Assembly: GCF_029784135.1 (NCBI RefSeq)
Contig: NC_073744.1
Span: forward strand, 109,190,766-109,254,765
Direction: 5' to 3'
DNA length: 64,000 nt
Source of the DNA: Toxorhynchites rutilus septentrionalis
Lineage: Eukaryota > Arthropoda > Insecta > Diptera > Culicidae
This document shows positions 10,508 through 21,341 of this stretch, piece after piece (the stretch's first letter is position 1; every line of letters begins with the position of its first letter). The notes under the pieces are model-generated. The model ran no database searches. It was given only the letters and a program-made list of their open reading frames with translations, and was not told the DNA's origin. The position numbers and the translations under genes are program-made.

Positions 10508-10657
10508 GGCGTCGTGCACAAATTACGTAACGCGATAAGGGGGGAGGGGTTAGATGTTGCGTTACTTTCTGTTTATTAGAGATAGGAAATTGCGTTACGA
10601 AAGGGAGGGGAGGTTCAAAATCCGGATTTTTGCGTTACGTAATTTGTGCACGACGCC
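10508..10657. mobile_element. 150-bp MITE with perfect 26-bp TIRs
   Basis: The ends are perfect inverted repeats starting GGCGTCGTGCACAAATTACG. The core is a G-rich, weakly palindromic stretch. A 3-bp direct repeat TGA flanks it at 10505-10507 and 10658-10660. It interrupts an L-type satellite unit: other copies read TTCGTGAGGACATCG without it, so the insertion and duplication are directly visible. A 3-bp target is typical of PIF/Harbinger MITEs, but TGA is not the usual TWA, so the superfamily is uncertain. Confidence 0.85.
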
Positions 10658-11282
10658 TGAGGACATCGACAAGACAACATCGTTACTGAACGAGCTGAAC
10701 GGCGAGGGATCGAGGTATTCATTACCTGGCTTGACCTGATCTGAAATGCAATCAGTTTGTTTTAACTGTGAGGGAGCGCATAAAAGCCGATCGATCAGAA
10801 GGAGAAGAGAAGGTGACCAAGAGAGTATCAGCATCGAAATACGGTTCCTCGGGAAGACATAGAAGCAGCCGCCACACACACACATACACGCGCGCAACTC
10901 TTTTCGTTTGCTGGTTATCGAGAGGAAACCTGGAAAGAAATGATCGTTGCTGAAAAATAATCTGCCAGTTCCCCTTGGAATTGAAAATTACATTCAAGCG
11001 AGTTTATTTTAATGTTCTCTATCCATATAATACTGTGACCACATACATTTGGTTTTGTGATTTGTCAATCAAGTGCAGTTAACAGGAAAGCTTCTGAAGA
11101 TTATTCTTCAGAACAAGGTTTTTTGTATCCAATATTGGATGCATAAAACCTTGAGTCTTCAAAGTAACACTCTCGTTTTTGAAGTCACCCAAATATTTAT
11201 TAATTCATTCATTCAGGATGGATTTAGATTCAACTTCAAACAAATGATCTCTAAATCAACGATAGTCCTACGTCACCCTTGC

Positions 11283-11303
11283 GGTTATACCATAGATATA
11301 ACC
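11283..11303 (+). other. B-end hairpin
   Basis: GGTTATA, 7-nt loop, TATAACC, just after TAGTCCTACGTCACCCTTGC. The same hairpin occurs at 21108, 22283, 27024 (inverted), 49622 and 58446. Confidence 0.7.
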
Positions 11304-11319
11304 CACTTCCTGTTTTTTT

Positions 11320-12850
11320 ATCAAGGCTCAAGGCTCAAGGCAACCAAGTTTGCTTCCCATACTTTTGAAATTCCTCTGTCATTTTTTATCTGTCCATGCG
11401 ACAAAAAATCCATGGAATACCAGATCACCTACGCTCCAATGTTATTCCGTCGATATTTTCGGAAAAATATGGGAAAGTTGGATCTGATAAAATGTTCTTT
11501 ACTGATGGTTCATACATAAACGGGTCCACTGGCTTCGGCATCTTCAATGAAGTTCCAGTGCCTCTTTCAAACTCAAAGATCCTTGTTCCGTGTATGTCGC
11601 AGAAATGGGTGCGATATACTATGCTCTAGGGATCATTGAAACACTGCCCATCGACCATTATTTTATTTTTTCAGACAGTCTCAGCTCAATAGAGGCAATC
11701 CGCTCAATGAAAGTTGATAAACGCTCATCTTATTTCCTAACTAGAATAAGACATCTTTTGAGTGTTTTGGTCGAAAAATTATTCAAGATTACCTTAGCAT
11801 GGGTTCCCTCTCATTGCTCGATTCCGGGGAATGAGAAAGCGGACTCGCTAGCTAAGGTGGGCGCTCCAGAAGGCACACTTTTTGAAAGGCAAATTGCCTA
11901 TAATGAATTTTTTCACATTCCTCGTCAAGACACATTCGTTAGTTGGCAGCGCATGTGGAGTGAAGATGAGTTCGGACGTTGGTTACACACGATTATCCCT
12001 AAGGTTTCGACGAGTGCTTGGTTTAAGGGATTGAATGTAGGTCGTGATTTCATTCGCGTGATATCTCGGCTCATGTCCAATCACTACAACCTAAACGCGC
12101 ATCTCTATCGCATTGGGCTCGCAGCAAACAATCTTTGTGATTGTGGCGATGGCTACCACGACATCGAGCATGTTGTCTGGTCGTGTATCCGGTTCCATGT
12201 TGCTCGCTCTCAGCTCTCTAGAGCACTGAGAGCACAAGGCAGACAATCGGAGATCCCCGTCCGGGATATCTTAGGTAGCCGTGATCCTGATCTTCTGCTT
12301 CATCTATACCTGTTCCTCAGGAACGCCGATGTCAACGTTTAATGATGTTTCCTTCGTTGTGTCCCCGTTTTATATCCCTCCTATCCGATCGATAAACTTT
12401 TACTTAGTCGCGGCAATACATACACACACTCTTTACAGATACACGGTCCAAAGGTTGTGCAGTCCACTGATGATTCAACAAGAGCCAAAGGTTGTACCGC
12501 TCATGACAACTCTATACGAGCTGATGATTGCGCCGGCTAGTGACCATTCTATCCTGGATTCCTCGAGTCGAGAAGACGCACCACGCTAGATATGGGGTAC
12601 ATACTAGGGGGGCGTTGCTGATTAATGGTCAGCTGCATCCCAATAGGAAGTATCCCGTGTCGGGCACACGTACAGAGCATTGGAGACAGCAACATCCCAA
12701 TTACGAGAACACTTGTAATACTAACCTCGAGCCGACCGCGAGTAATCCGTTACATATTACTAACATAGATAATAAGAAAAACTGTCAAAATATTGAACTC
12801 CGGCCCCGTCAGGCTAACGCCATATGAGCCTTGATAAAAATATATATTTT
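11320..12850 (+). mobile_element. LOA/Lian-like LINE, 3' portion (RNase H and 3'UTR)
   Basis: 5'-truncated copy starting at the region equivalent to NQVCFPYF after the RT. It encodes an RNase H domain: FTDGSYINGSTGFGIF, the active-site region around FSDSLSSIEAI, and WVPSHCSIPGNEKADSLAKV. After that comes a tail with a Cys/His cluster (CDCGDGYHDIEHVVWSC) typical of the LINE C-terminus. A frameshift near 11600 separates the first RNase H motif from the rest. The frame then runs to a stop near 12342, and a 500-bp 3'UTR ends CCATATGAGCCTTGATAAAA plus A-rich tail. It abuts the B-end at 11318. Confidence 0.85.
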
Positions 12851-12867
12851 GGAAAAAAAAAAGGCCA

Positions 12868-14010
12868 TAAGGACATAAGCCGAGATATCACGCGAATGAA
12901 ATCACGACCTACATTCAATCCCTTGAACCATGCACTCGTCGAGACCTTAGGGATAATCGTGTGTAACCAACGACCGAACTCATCTCCACTCCACATGCGC
13001 TGCCAACTTACGAGCGTGTACTGACGAGGAATGTGGAAAAATTCATTATAAGCAATTTACCTTTCAAAACGTGTGCCTTCTAAAGCGCCCACCTTAGCTA
13101 GCGAGTCCGCTTTCTCATTCCCCGGAATCGAACAATGAGAGGGAACCCATGCTAAGGTAATCTTGAATAATTTTTCGACCAAAACACTCAATAGTTGTCT
13201 TATTCTAGTTAGGAAATAAGATGAGCGTTTATCAACCTTCATTGAGCGGATTGCCTCTATTGAGCTGAGACTGTCTGAAAAAATAAAATAGTGATCGATG
13301 GGCAATGTTTCAATGATCCCCAGTGCGTAGTATATCGCACCCAGTTCAGCGACATACACGGAACAAGGATCTATGAGTTTGAAAGAGGCACTGGAATTTT
13401 CATTGAAGATGCCGAAGCCAGTGGACCCGTTTATGTATGAACCGTCAGTAAAGAACATTTTATCAGATCTAACTTTCCCATATTCTGCCGAAAATATCGG
13501 CGGAATATAATCGGAGCGTAGATGATCTGGGATTCCATGGATTTTTTGTCGCATGGACAGATCAAAAATGACAGAGGAATTGCAGAAGTAAGGGAAGCAA
13601 ACTTGGTTGGAGATGCCTGGTAAAGGGTGCACGTCGTGGGTAAGGTACTCATGGTATAAAGAAATAAAACTTGACTGAGGAGTCAGTTGGAGTAGATTTT
13701 CGAAGTTATCAATCACCAATGGATTCATGATCTTGCAACGGATGAGAAATCTGTAGGATAATTCTGTGAACCGAAGAGTAAGCGGGGGTACTCCTGCCAA
13801 AACTTCGAGACTCATCGTATGTGTCGAATGCAAACACCCCATGGCTATACGCAAGCAACGATATTGTATTCTCTCCAGCTTGAGAATATGAATCCTGGCA
13901 GCTGATCGGAAGCAAAAACTGCCATATTCTAACACTGATAATATCGTTGTTTTGTATAACTGAATGAGGTCTCCTGGACCTGTTGAATTCAATTAAATTC
14001 GAAAAATGTT
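12868..14010 (-). mobile_element. LOA/Lian-like LINE fragment, minus copy
   Basis: Same family as the plus copy beside it, opposite strand, lying tail to tail. It includes the post-RT region (LYKTTILSVLEYGSFCFR, RCLRIAMG) and a continuous RNase H domain with FTDGSYINGSTG, VYVAELGAIYYAL and WVPSHCSIPGNEKAD. The open stretch from 13992 to 13057 is 311 codons without a stop. Both ends are missing: it breaks off 3' at the SRLMS motif near 12870 and 5' after the RT. The A-rich run at about 12850 separates it from the plus copy. Confidence 0.85.
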
Positions 14011-14039
14011 TCATCCAATCAATAATTTTATCAATACAA

Positions 14040-14090
14040 ACAAATTATTACTAAGCCAACGGTAGTCCCACGTCATCCTTGCGTACTAGT
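14040..14090 (+). repeat. Short B-end remnant
   Basis: CTAAGCCAACGGTAGTCCCACGTCATCCTTGCG resembles the inner part of B-ends at about three differences. The hairpin that should follow is missing. Confidence 0.5.
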
Positions 14091-14594
14091 ACTCTAGTAC
14101 TCTCAGAATGAACGATTCGTAACTTTCAAATAACATAAGTAACAAATTAACCTTGTGTAGAATTCATTGGAGTTTTCAAAACTGCCTTTTGATTTGCGGT
14201 GCGATGGTTGTTTATTGAATTTTTCATCATCAATGACGAAGGGGTAATTTTTCATTCAAACTGAAATATTTCTGTCATACAGGAACGTTCTAGGAATCAA
14301 ACAAAATCTGGTTGATAAGCTTAATTGGCTTTACTATTTAGTTGGTTAGCAAAAAGTAGAAGGGTCTGAGCCTAGGGGCACGGACAAAAGTTTGACGTAG
14401 GACTGTGATTGTTCAAAACAGTTGTTTTTTTAATGTAATTCTTTTCATTGTTCAGAAATCTAACTTCTGGCAGGAAGTCCAACTGTCTACTGAAAATAAT
14501 TAACGAATATCAGCGTGACACATATTAGGGGGAATGATAGATGAAGTATATATGTATTGGTAAAAAAAAAATATATCGTCATTTTTTTTATCCA

Positions 14595-14815
14595 AAATAT
14601 ATATTTTTTTTTATTAAGGCTCATATGGCGTCAGCCTAACGGAGCCGGGAGTTCAATATTTTGACAATGTTTGCTTACAACTATGTAAGTAATACGTAAC
14701 CGATTACTCGCGGTTGGCTCGAGGTTAGTATTACAAGTGTTCTCATAATTGGGATGTTGCAGTTTTCAGTGCTCTGTACGTGTGCCCGACAGATTACATT
14801 GCTTACATTGAATAT
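14595..14815 (-). mobile_element. LOA/Lian-like LINE 3'UTR fragment
   Basis: Begins with an A-tail (poly(T) on the plus strand) and GGCTCATATGGCGTCAGCCT, and continues to GTACGTGTGCCCGACA. It matches the 3'UTRs at 12.6-12.85 kb and 25.99-26.2 kb. It stops abruptly, a standard 5' truncation. Confidence 0.8.
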
Positions 14816-15840
14816 GAAGTTTATGGAGAAGAAACAAAAAACAAGTTAAAAATACTTACGATTTCGTTATGTTTTGAGGAAAAATACGCCTTAACGCATG
14901 AAGTTGCTTTATTTTTAATGGATAGATAATGGATAATGGATTGTAAATTCTTTCCATTGTCTTATTCTTATTATTAGTCTTATTCCAAGGCATCGGTTTG
15001 CAGACTATCACAATCAAGTCGTATTGGTTCTACTGCTCAATTCATCATAGAAGGAATTGAATCATTGAAAATTATTTATATGAATCATGAAGATTATTAA
15101 TATTTCATTCGATATTCGATAACTAGACTATCTTCAACTGGACTTACTTATAACAGGGCGTACGTTAACTGGGTTGCAAAGCAGTTATGTATCAATAATA
15201 GATGTCTTCTTCATTTTGAGGTATTGCTTTTGCTTTTTTTGAATTCAGTTAGCGAGAAAAAATCGATAATTGTATTGATTTTCCGGTCCAATTAACACGT
15301 TGACTGCCACGTCAGTCACCGATGATTGACACCGAGTTTTCGCTCAGGCTGCGTCAGTCACCGGTGACTGACAGTATAACATATGATAATAAAGCTAACT
15401 AAATAAGCATATATGCTTATAAACATTCCCTTTCGAACAAAAATAACTTCCACTACGGTAAAAAAAACGATGGCCCTAATACGTTTAAAAATTTCCATAG
15501 AGTCGCTCTAAAACCGTGGCACTTTCCTCGTTGCTTTGATGGAATCTTGCATCTGATTACTTCAACATTTTTACATTCGAAAAGGGTTGCTAATTTGTTT
15601 GATAGAACGAATTATTGCTCACAATTTTGTGTTGTATACAACATTCATGGGAACGAAGTTGAAAGAAATAATGCATAATACATGATTTACCTTCGCATCC
15701 GCTCGCAAAACATACCTTTTTTATTTGTTAAATTGCTCACTTGTTTTATTATTTCCACTGTTGCTGTCTCAGGCGAAAAAAAATGTTAAATCAAAAACTA
15801 ACCTCCATCCGTTACTGATGATTAGTAATATCTCTTAGAT
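14816..15840. other. No gene recognised
   Basis: AT-rich sequence. Two related motifs, CGTCAGTCACCGATGATTGACA and GTCAGTCACCGGTGACTGACA-like, lie near 15316-15374 after a TTAA at 15294. They could be an end of a TTAA-targeting MITE, but no matching second end is visible. Confidence 0.4.
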
Positions 15841-16045
15841 GAAGGCATGTTTTCTCCAACAGTTAAGAATTGTCCTGGCCACGTCCTTGCAACTGCTAAG
15901 GAAAGGGAAGGGATGTTAGTTCGACATTTACTTAAGAGAGATGCAGAGAACTGTACGACCTCTCATAAATGTCTCGGGAATTTAGGATTTTTAGTAGGGG
16001 AGGTATGCCATAGAATACACTCAGTCGGTGTTACTGGCGGAGCTT
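15841..16045 (+). repeat. Dispersed repeat fragment upstream of ATTACT tract
   Basis: A 200-bp block ending in GGTGTTACTGGCGGAGCTTG directly abuts the hexanucleotide tract. It reads open in one frame, but nothing supports coding. It may be the 3' part of a retroelement whose tail seeded the tract; this is inference. Confidence 0.35.
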
Positions 16046-16368
16046 GTTATTACTATTACTATTACTATCACTATTACTATTACTATTACTATTACTATTA
16101 CTATTACTATTACTATTACTATTACTATTACTATTACTATTACTATTACTATTACTATTACTATTACTATTACTATTACTATTACTATTACTATTACTAT
16201 TACTATTACTATTACTATTACTATTACTATTACTATTACTATTACTATTACTATTACTATTACTATTACTATTACTATTACTATTACTATTACTATTACT
16301 ATTACTATTACTATTACTATTACTATTACTATTACTATTACTATTACTATTACTATTACTATTACTAT
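16046..16368. repeat. (ATTACT)n tract, about 323 bp
   Basis: About 53 near-perfect hexamer copies with one early variant (ATCACT). All frames stay open because the hexamer has no stop in five frames. The polytyrosine, Leu-Leu and Ile-Thr readings are artefacts. Confidence 0.95.
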
Positions 16369-16373
16369 GTAGG

Positions 16374-17100
16374 GCTTGCTACGCCCAGCTGCCCGCATGT
16401 TGCCTCGGCTTTCGGCGTAGATTGGTTCTCCTGTTTGGCGGAGATTCGGATCGTCGCCGCCTTGTCCTCTCGTTCGTCGTTCAGGGTGCCGGTACGGATC
16501 CTCGGCCACGCCACACCGCACTCTGGGGTTTTGACAAAAATGCCAACCCTCACGACTTAACCTCTTCGACACCACGGTGCGCCACTGTACGCGACCGCCA
16601 CAAACCGCTAGTTCGGTTTAGGTTTGTGCGGAATGATACTTCCTTTTTTGTGAAAGGACTTCGTAGAAACTACAATTCCACTGAATCGTCGCGGATTTAC
16701 TTTCCGTTGGTAGTTGAGGACACGTCTAGTCTCTATCGCGTGGTTCAGACAAGTCCCGACTCGCTCCAACCGGAACTTCTACGACCCGCCAAATCCGGGT
16801 TGGTTTTCATCGCCTTCAGCACTACCAACCGCAGCGATGTTTTAATGTGTCGTGTAATGTTGTTTGTGCTGTATATAATCCTTAATTCGTGTTGTGTATG
16901 ACTATGTGCCGTCTTTCTTTTAACCCTTAAATAGCTATTTTTTAATCTGTCATTTCAATTTTATTTTAGGTTTTATTTATCGAAATATAGTTTAGGAAAT
17001 AAGTATATGTTTTTTTAATTTTATGCGAAGGACCCTATTTAGCTATTTTTTCTATAGATGTGTGTTTTCTCCTTTTTTTTTGTTCTTAATAAACACCATG
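16374..17100 (+). repeat. Dispersed repeat Y, copy 1
   Basis: Nearly identical to 58555-59490, beginning GGGCTTGCTACGCCCAGCTG and ending with GTTCTTAATAAACAC, which includes a poly(A) signal. This copy lacks about 210 bp present in the other, just after GCCCGCATGT. GC-rich in the first half (GTTCTCCTGTTTGGCGGAGA), AT-rich later. I cannot assign it to a class. It could be an LTR or the 3' end of a LINE. Confidence 0.6.
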
Positions 17101-17474
17101 GGCGGGATAAACTTCAACAGACAGCAAGACCCAACAAGTGACTTGCCACACTACCGCACCGCTCGAGTGAAAAAAATATTAATGAAATTAATATTTTGAC
17201 GTAGGACTACGTCTAACCGGAAGATATAGGGGGTGAAATGGAAATCCAGGCACTGAACAAGTAGGAAAAAATGCAAGATTTGGAACGCTTATAACTCGAG
17301 CATTTCTCAATAGATCGCAAAGGTTTTTGCATCAATTGATAGGAAATATATCTACGCATCTATCATAACGAATAACATTTCATTTTTCTTGAGATAAATA
17401 ATTGAATAATTGTGAAATATCAAGCATTGTCAAAATGCACTATGTGCCCATTTTTGATTGGTCCATTTTTTGTT

Positions 17475-17715
17475 CCTCAAATCGTACCGACCAAAACGGG
17501 CAACCAGAACAGCAGCGAAATAGAATGAAGCACGATTGGAAAGGAAAAAGAAAAAAATGAACGAAACATTGGTCGCAGTCTCACACATGCGTAATTCTCG
17601 AGCCAGCCAGTCAGCTTAAAAATCCCCGCTCCGCTGCCGTAACGATCATTCTCATTCGAACCGTACACCACATCGGTTCGCATCACAACACATCAACAAA
17701 CCAACCCAAGCAGCC
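17475..17715 (+). promoter_or_regulatory. H2A upstream region
   Basis: About 240 bp directly before the H2A ATG, also present at 25750-25993. It contains GATTGGTCC, a CCAAT-type motif in reverse, near 17456, and ends with CAACAAACCAACCCAAGCAGCC before the ATG, which reads like a 5'UTR. No clear TATA box. Confidence 0.4.
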
Positions 17716-17920
17716 ATGTCTGGACATGGTAAAGGAGGAAAAGTGAAGGGAAAGGCAAAATCCCGCTCGAACCGTGTTGATCTGGAGTTCCCCGCAAGGG
17801 TAGCTAGGCCGAGCGCGTTAGTACCAGTGCACCAGTCCACCTAGCCGGCGTTATATAGTTTCGGCCGCCGAAGTGATCGAGTTGGCTGGTAGAGCTGCTC
17901 GCGACGATAAGAAAACAGAC
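17716..17920 (+). pseudogene. Histone H2A pseudogene 1
   Basis: The ATG-initiated frame begins MSGHGKGGKVKGKAKSRSNR, the conserved H2A N-terminal tail, then LEFPA. Small deletions shift the frame over the equivalent of GRIHRLLRKGNYAERV, where the bases still read AAGGGTAGCTAGGCCGAGCG. The core returns in another frame as SAAEVIELAGRAARDDKKT, the H2A alpha2-alpha3 region. The C-terminal third (normally about 124 residues in total) is replaced by unrelated sequence. The reading stops early in every frame. It is intronless. It is a clear but dead H2A copy inside a repeated element. Confidence 0.9.
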
Positions 17921-18318
17921 AACAACAGACAGTTGCAGCGAGTGGCGAGTGGCAAACGCAATCGCAAAACGGCATCAGGTAGCAGAAGAAAAAAGTTTGT
18001 TCTTTATACAAACTGCTTTGGTGGCAAATCCAGAACAAGGCGGCATCGAGGGCGTTCGAAATGTTTTTGACGTAGGACTACGTCTTTCATTTCTATACCG
18101 GGGTGTAAAATCAAAGTTTCGAAAACGAAAGCGTTACGCCGGAGACCGAGATTTTGAGCGTTAATAGCTCCTAAACAATTGAACGAAATGGTATGATAAA
18201 CAATTCATTCGAAAGATAAAATGTCTACGCGTTATATACTTGTTACTTTTTGATCCAAAAACTTGTTTCAATAGTCTTAAAATTGCTTTCAAAACAGGCT
18301 ATTGAAATCACCAATCGG

Positions 18319-18325
18319 TATATAA
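18319..18325 (+). promoter_or_regulatory. TATA-like box, composite copy 2
   Basis: TATATAA in CCAATCGGTATATAAGCGAG, with a CCAAT sequence immediately upstream. Identical context in copy 4 at 47139. Confidence 0.5.
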
Positions 18326-18544
18326 GCGAGCGGCGCTCGGAAATCCACTCAGTTCTAATTGAACAGCGATTGGAGCATGTTGTCGCTGTTGCGGTGAAGC
18401 TCTTTATTTATCATGAAAGCGCGGATGAACGGTGTCACCAAGAGCCTGTTTGTGCATCCTATGCCAGAAGGGAACCTATCAGGAGGAGAGTGATGCCACA
18501 AACGGTTCCCTGGGAAGACATCGCTACACACACATACACGCGCG

Positions 18545-20990
18545 GCTATTAACAGGTGGTTATCGAGTTGGCATTAACCACTGGTGGGCTTCCAGTATCG
18601 AGGAAAATGTGGAAATATCTAATCGTTACTGAGAATAATCTGCCAGTTCCTCTGGGAATTTTCCAAATATATTCATGTGAAAGAGTTTAATTGAATGTTT
18701 TCTATCCATGTTACACTGTGACCAAATATGTTTCAATCAAGTGCTATTAACAGGTGGTTTTCGAGTTGGCATTAACCAATGGTGGGCTTCCAGTATCGAG
18801 GAAAATGTGGAAATATCTAATCGTTACTGAAAATAATCTGCCAGTTCCTTTGGGAATTTTCAAAATATATTCATGTGAAAGAGTTTAATTGAATGTTTTC
18901 TATCCATGTAACACTGTGACCAAATACATTTGGTTTTGTGGTTTTTCAATCAATCGCAATTAACAGGATAGCTTCAGAAGATTATTCTTCCCCATCAGTA
19001 GGATATTTCCGTATCCAATATTGTATGCGCCCGCAATCGATTATTGCTCAGTCGCCGAAAGTTCCGAGCTCAGAGAGTTCATTCCCCTCTAGTTTGCCTT
19101 CCAAATTGCCATCGTAAACCACACCTTCTCTCGGTTCAATCACACACAAAAAGCATACTTAAGCGATATTCTGGTGGTGAGACACATTCATTTTTCGTGA
19201 GGACATCGACAAGACAACATCGTTGCCTAACGTGCTGGAGGAGGTGGACGGCGAAGGATCGACACATACACGCGCAGAACTCTTTCCGTTAGGATGCCAT
19301 TCAGCATCGAGAAAGTTCCGGAAAGATCTAATCATTGCTGGAAAATAATCTGCCAGTTCCTTTGGGAATTTTCAAAATATATTCATGTGAAAGAGTTTAA
19401 TTGAATGTTTTCTATCCATGTAACACTGTGACCAAATATGTTTCAATCAAGTGCTATTAACAGGTGGTTATCGAGTTGGCATTAACCACTGGTGGGCTTC
19501 CAGTATCGAGGAAAATGTGGAAATATCTAATCGTTACTTAAAATAATCTGCCAGTTCCTTTGGGAATTTTCAAAATATATTCATGTGAAAGAGTTTAATT
19601 GAATGTTTTCTATCCATGTTACACTGTGACCAAATATGTTTCAATCAAGTGCTATTAACAGGTGGTTATCGAGTTGGCATTAACCACTGGTGGGCTTCCA
19701 GTATTGAGGAAAATGTGGAAATATCTAATCGTTACTGAAAATAATCTGCCAGTTCCTTTGGGAATTGTCAAAATATATTCATGTGAAAGAGTTTAATTGA
19801 ATGTTTTCTATCCACTGTTTTCTATAACACTGTGACCAAATACATTTGGTTTTGTGGTTTTTCAATCAATCGCAATTAACAGGATAGCTTCAGAAGATTA
19901 TTCTTCCCCATCAGTAGGATATTTCCTTATCCAATATTGTATGCGCCCGCAATCGATTATTGCTCAGTCGCCGAAAGTTCCGAGCTCAGAGAGTTCTTTC
20001 CCCTCTAGTTTGCCTTCCAAATTGCCATCGTAAACCACACCTTCTCTCGATTCAATCACACACAAAAAGCATACTTAAGCGATATTCTGGTGGTGAGACA
20101 CATTCATTTTTCGTGAGGACATCGACAAGACAACATCGTTGCCTAACGTGCTGGAGGAGGTGGACGGCGAAGGATCGACACATACACGCGCAGAACTCTT
20201 TCCGTTAGGATGCCATTCAGCATCGAGAAAGTTCCGGAAAGATCTAATCATTGCTGGAAAATAATCTGCCAGTTCCTTTGGGAATTTTCAAAATATATTC
20301 ATGTGAAAGAGTTTAATTGAATGTTTTCTATCCATGTTACACTGTGACCAAATATGTTTCAACCAAGTGCTATTAACAGGTGGTTATCGAGTTGGCATTA
20401 ACCACTGGTGGGCTACCAGTATCGAGGAAAATGTGGAAATATCTAATCGTTACTGAAAATAATCTGCCAGTTCCTTTGGGAATTTTCAAAATATATTCAT
20501 GTGAATGAATTTAATTGAATGTTTTCTATCCATGTAACACTGTGACCAAATATGTTTTAATCAAGTGCTATTAACAGGTGGTTATCGAGTTGGCATTAAC
20601 CACTGGTGGGCTTCCAGTATCGAGGAAAATGTGGAAATAACTAATCGTTACTGAAAATAATCTGCCAGTTCCTCTGGGAATTTTCAAAATATATTCATGT
20701 GAAAGAGTTTAATTGAATGTTTTCTATCCATGTAACACTGTGACCAAATATGTTTCAATCAAGTGCTATTGACAGGTGGTTATCGAATTAGCATTAACCA
20801 CTGGTGGGCTTCCAGTATCGAGGAAAATGTGGAAATATCTAATCGTTACTGAAAATAATCTGCCAGTTCCTTTGGGAATTTTCAAAATATATTCAATCAA
20901 TCGCAATCAACAGGATAGCTTCTGAAGATTATTCTTCCCCATCAGTAGGATATTTCCGTATCCAATATTGGATGCATAAAACCTTGTGCC
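18545..20990 (+). repeat. S/L satellite array in composite copy 2
   Basis: S units (about 198 bp) contain CTATTAACAGGTGGTTATCG, GGGCTTCCAGTATCGAGG and AATAATCTGCCAGTTCC. L units (about 510 bp) share both ends with S and add a 300-bp block with TCCAATATTGTATGCGCCCG, GCCTTCCAAATTGCCATCG and GAGGACATCGACAAGACAAC. L blocks recur at 19044 and 19960, 916 bp apart, with two S units between them. Confidence 0.9.
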
Positions 20991-21147
20991 TCCAACGTAA
21001 CGCTCTCGTTTTCGAAGTTCTCCAAATATTCATTCATTCAGAATGAATTCAGATTCAACTTCATACAAATGATCTCTAAATCAACGATAGTCCTACGTCA
21101 CCCTTGCGGTTATACCATAGATATAACCCACTTCCTGTTTTTTTATT

Positions 21148-21341
21148 TGTACTTAGTTGAGATTTCTATGCCAAATAACACGCCTTGAATGCATTCTGAG
21201 TGGCAAGCTCTAGAATACGCGTGATCACAGTGCAAGTCGGAGGAAATTTCTTTGACGAAAAATTCCCCCGACCAGAACGGGAATCGAACCCGAACACCCG
21301 GCATGTTAGTTATGACGCTAACCACTCGGCCAAGGGAGCAC
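21148..21341 (-). mobile_element. Truncated GAA-tailed SINE
   Basis: The tRNA-like head (minus strand GGCCGAGTGGTTAGCG and GGTTCGATTCCCG) and most of the body match the SINEs at 6.4 and 46.5 kb, but the 3' tail is missing. It lies between an internal B-end and a half L unit, with no flanking duplication visible. The truncation and neighbours suggest a deletion or recombination joint. Confidence 0.8.

Larger units (their letters stand above)
7189..11318 (+). repeat. Histone-associated composite, copy 1 (A-end to B-end)
   Basis: Runs from an A-end (GACGTAGGACTACGTC at 7193-7208) to a B-end (TAGTCCTACGTCACCC, then a hairpin at 11283-11303). Inside, in order, are a TATA-containing promoter-like segment, satellite L-type sequence, two H3 pseudogenes in opposite orientation, more L-type sequence with an inserted MITE, and the B-end. 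Near 8036 there is a diverged A-end-like motif (AACGTAAGACCACGTC), so this copy may itself be composite. It is the only composite here with H3 coding remnants, and it is more diverged than the others. Confidence 0.7.

Noticed and set aside
15290..15380. piggyBac-type MITE from TTAACACGTTGACTGCC
   Set aside because: Only one possible end with TTAA; no inverted partner with a second TTAA was found nearby.
16044..16560. Long polyleucine, polytyrosine and Ile-Thr frames over the ATTACT tracts (also 59.5-60.5 kb)
   Set aside because: Stop-free only because the hexamer lacks stop codons; low-complexity artefacts.
17841..18070. Short minus and plus frames over the H2A 3' segment as genes
   Set aside because: They are shadows of H2A pseudogene DNA and end at the insertion joint.
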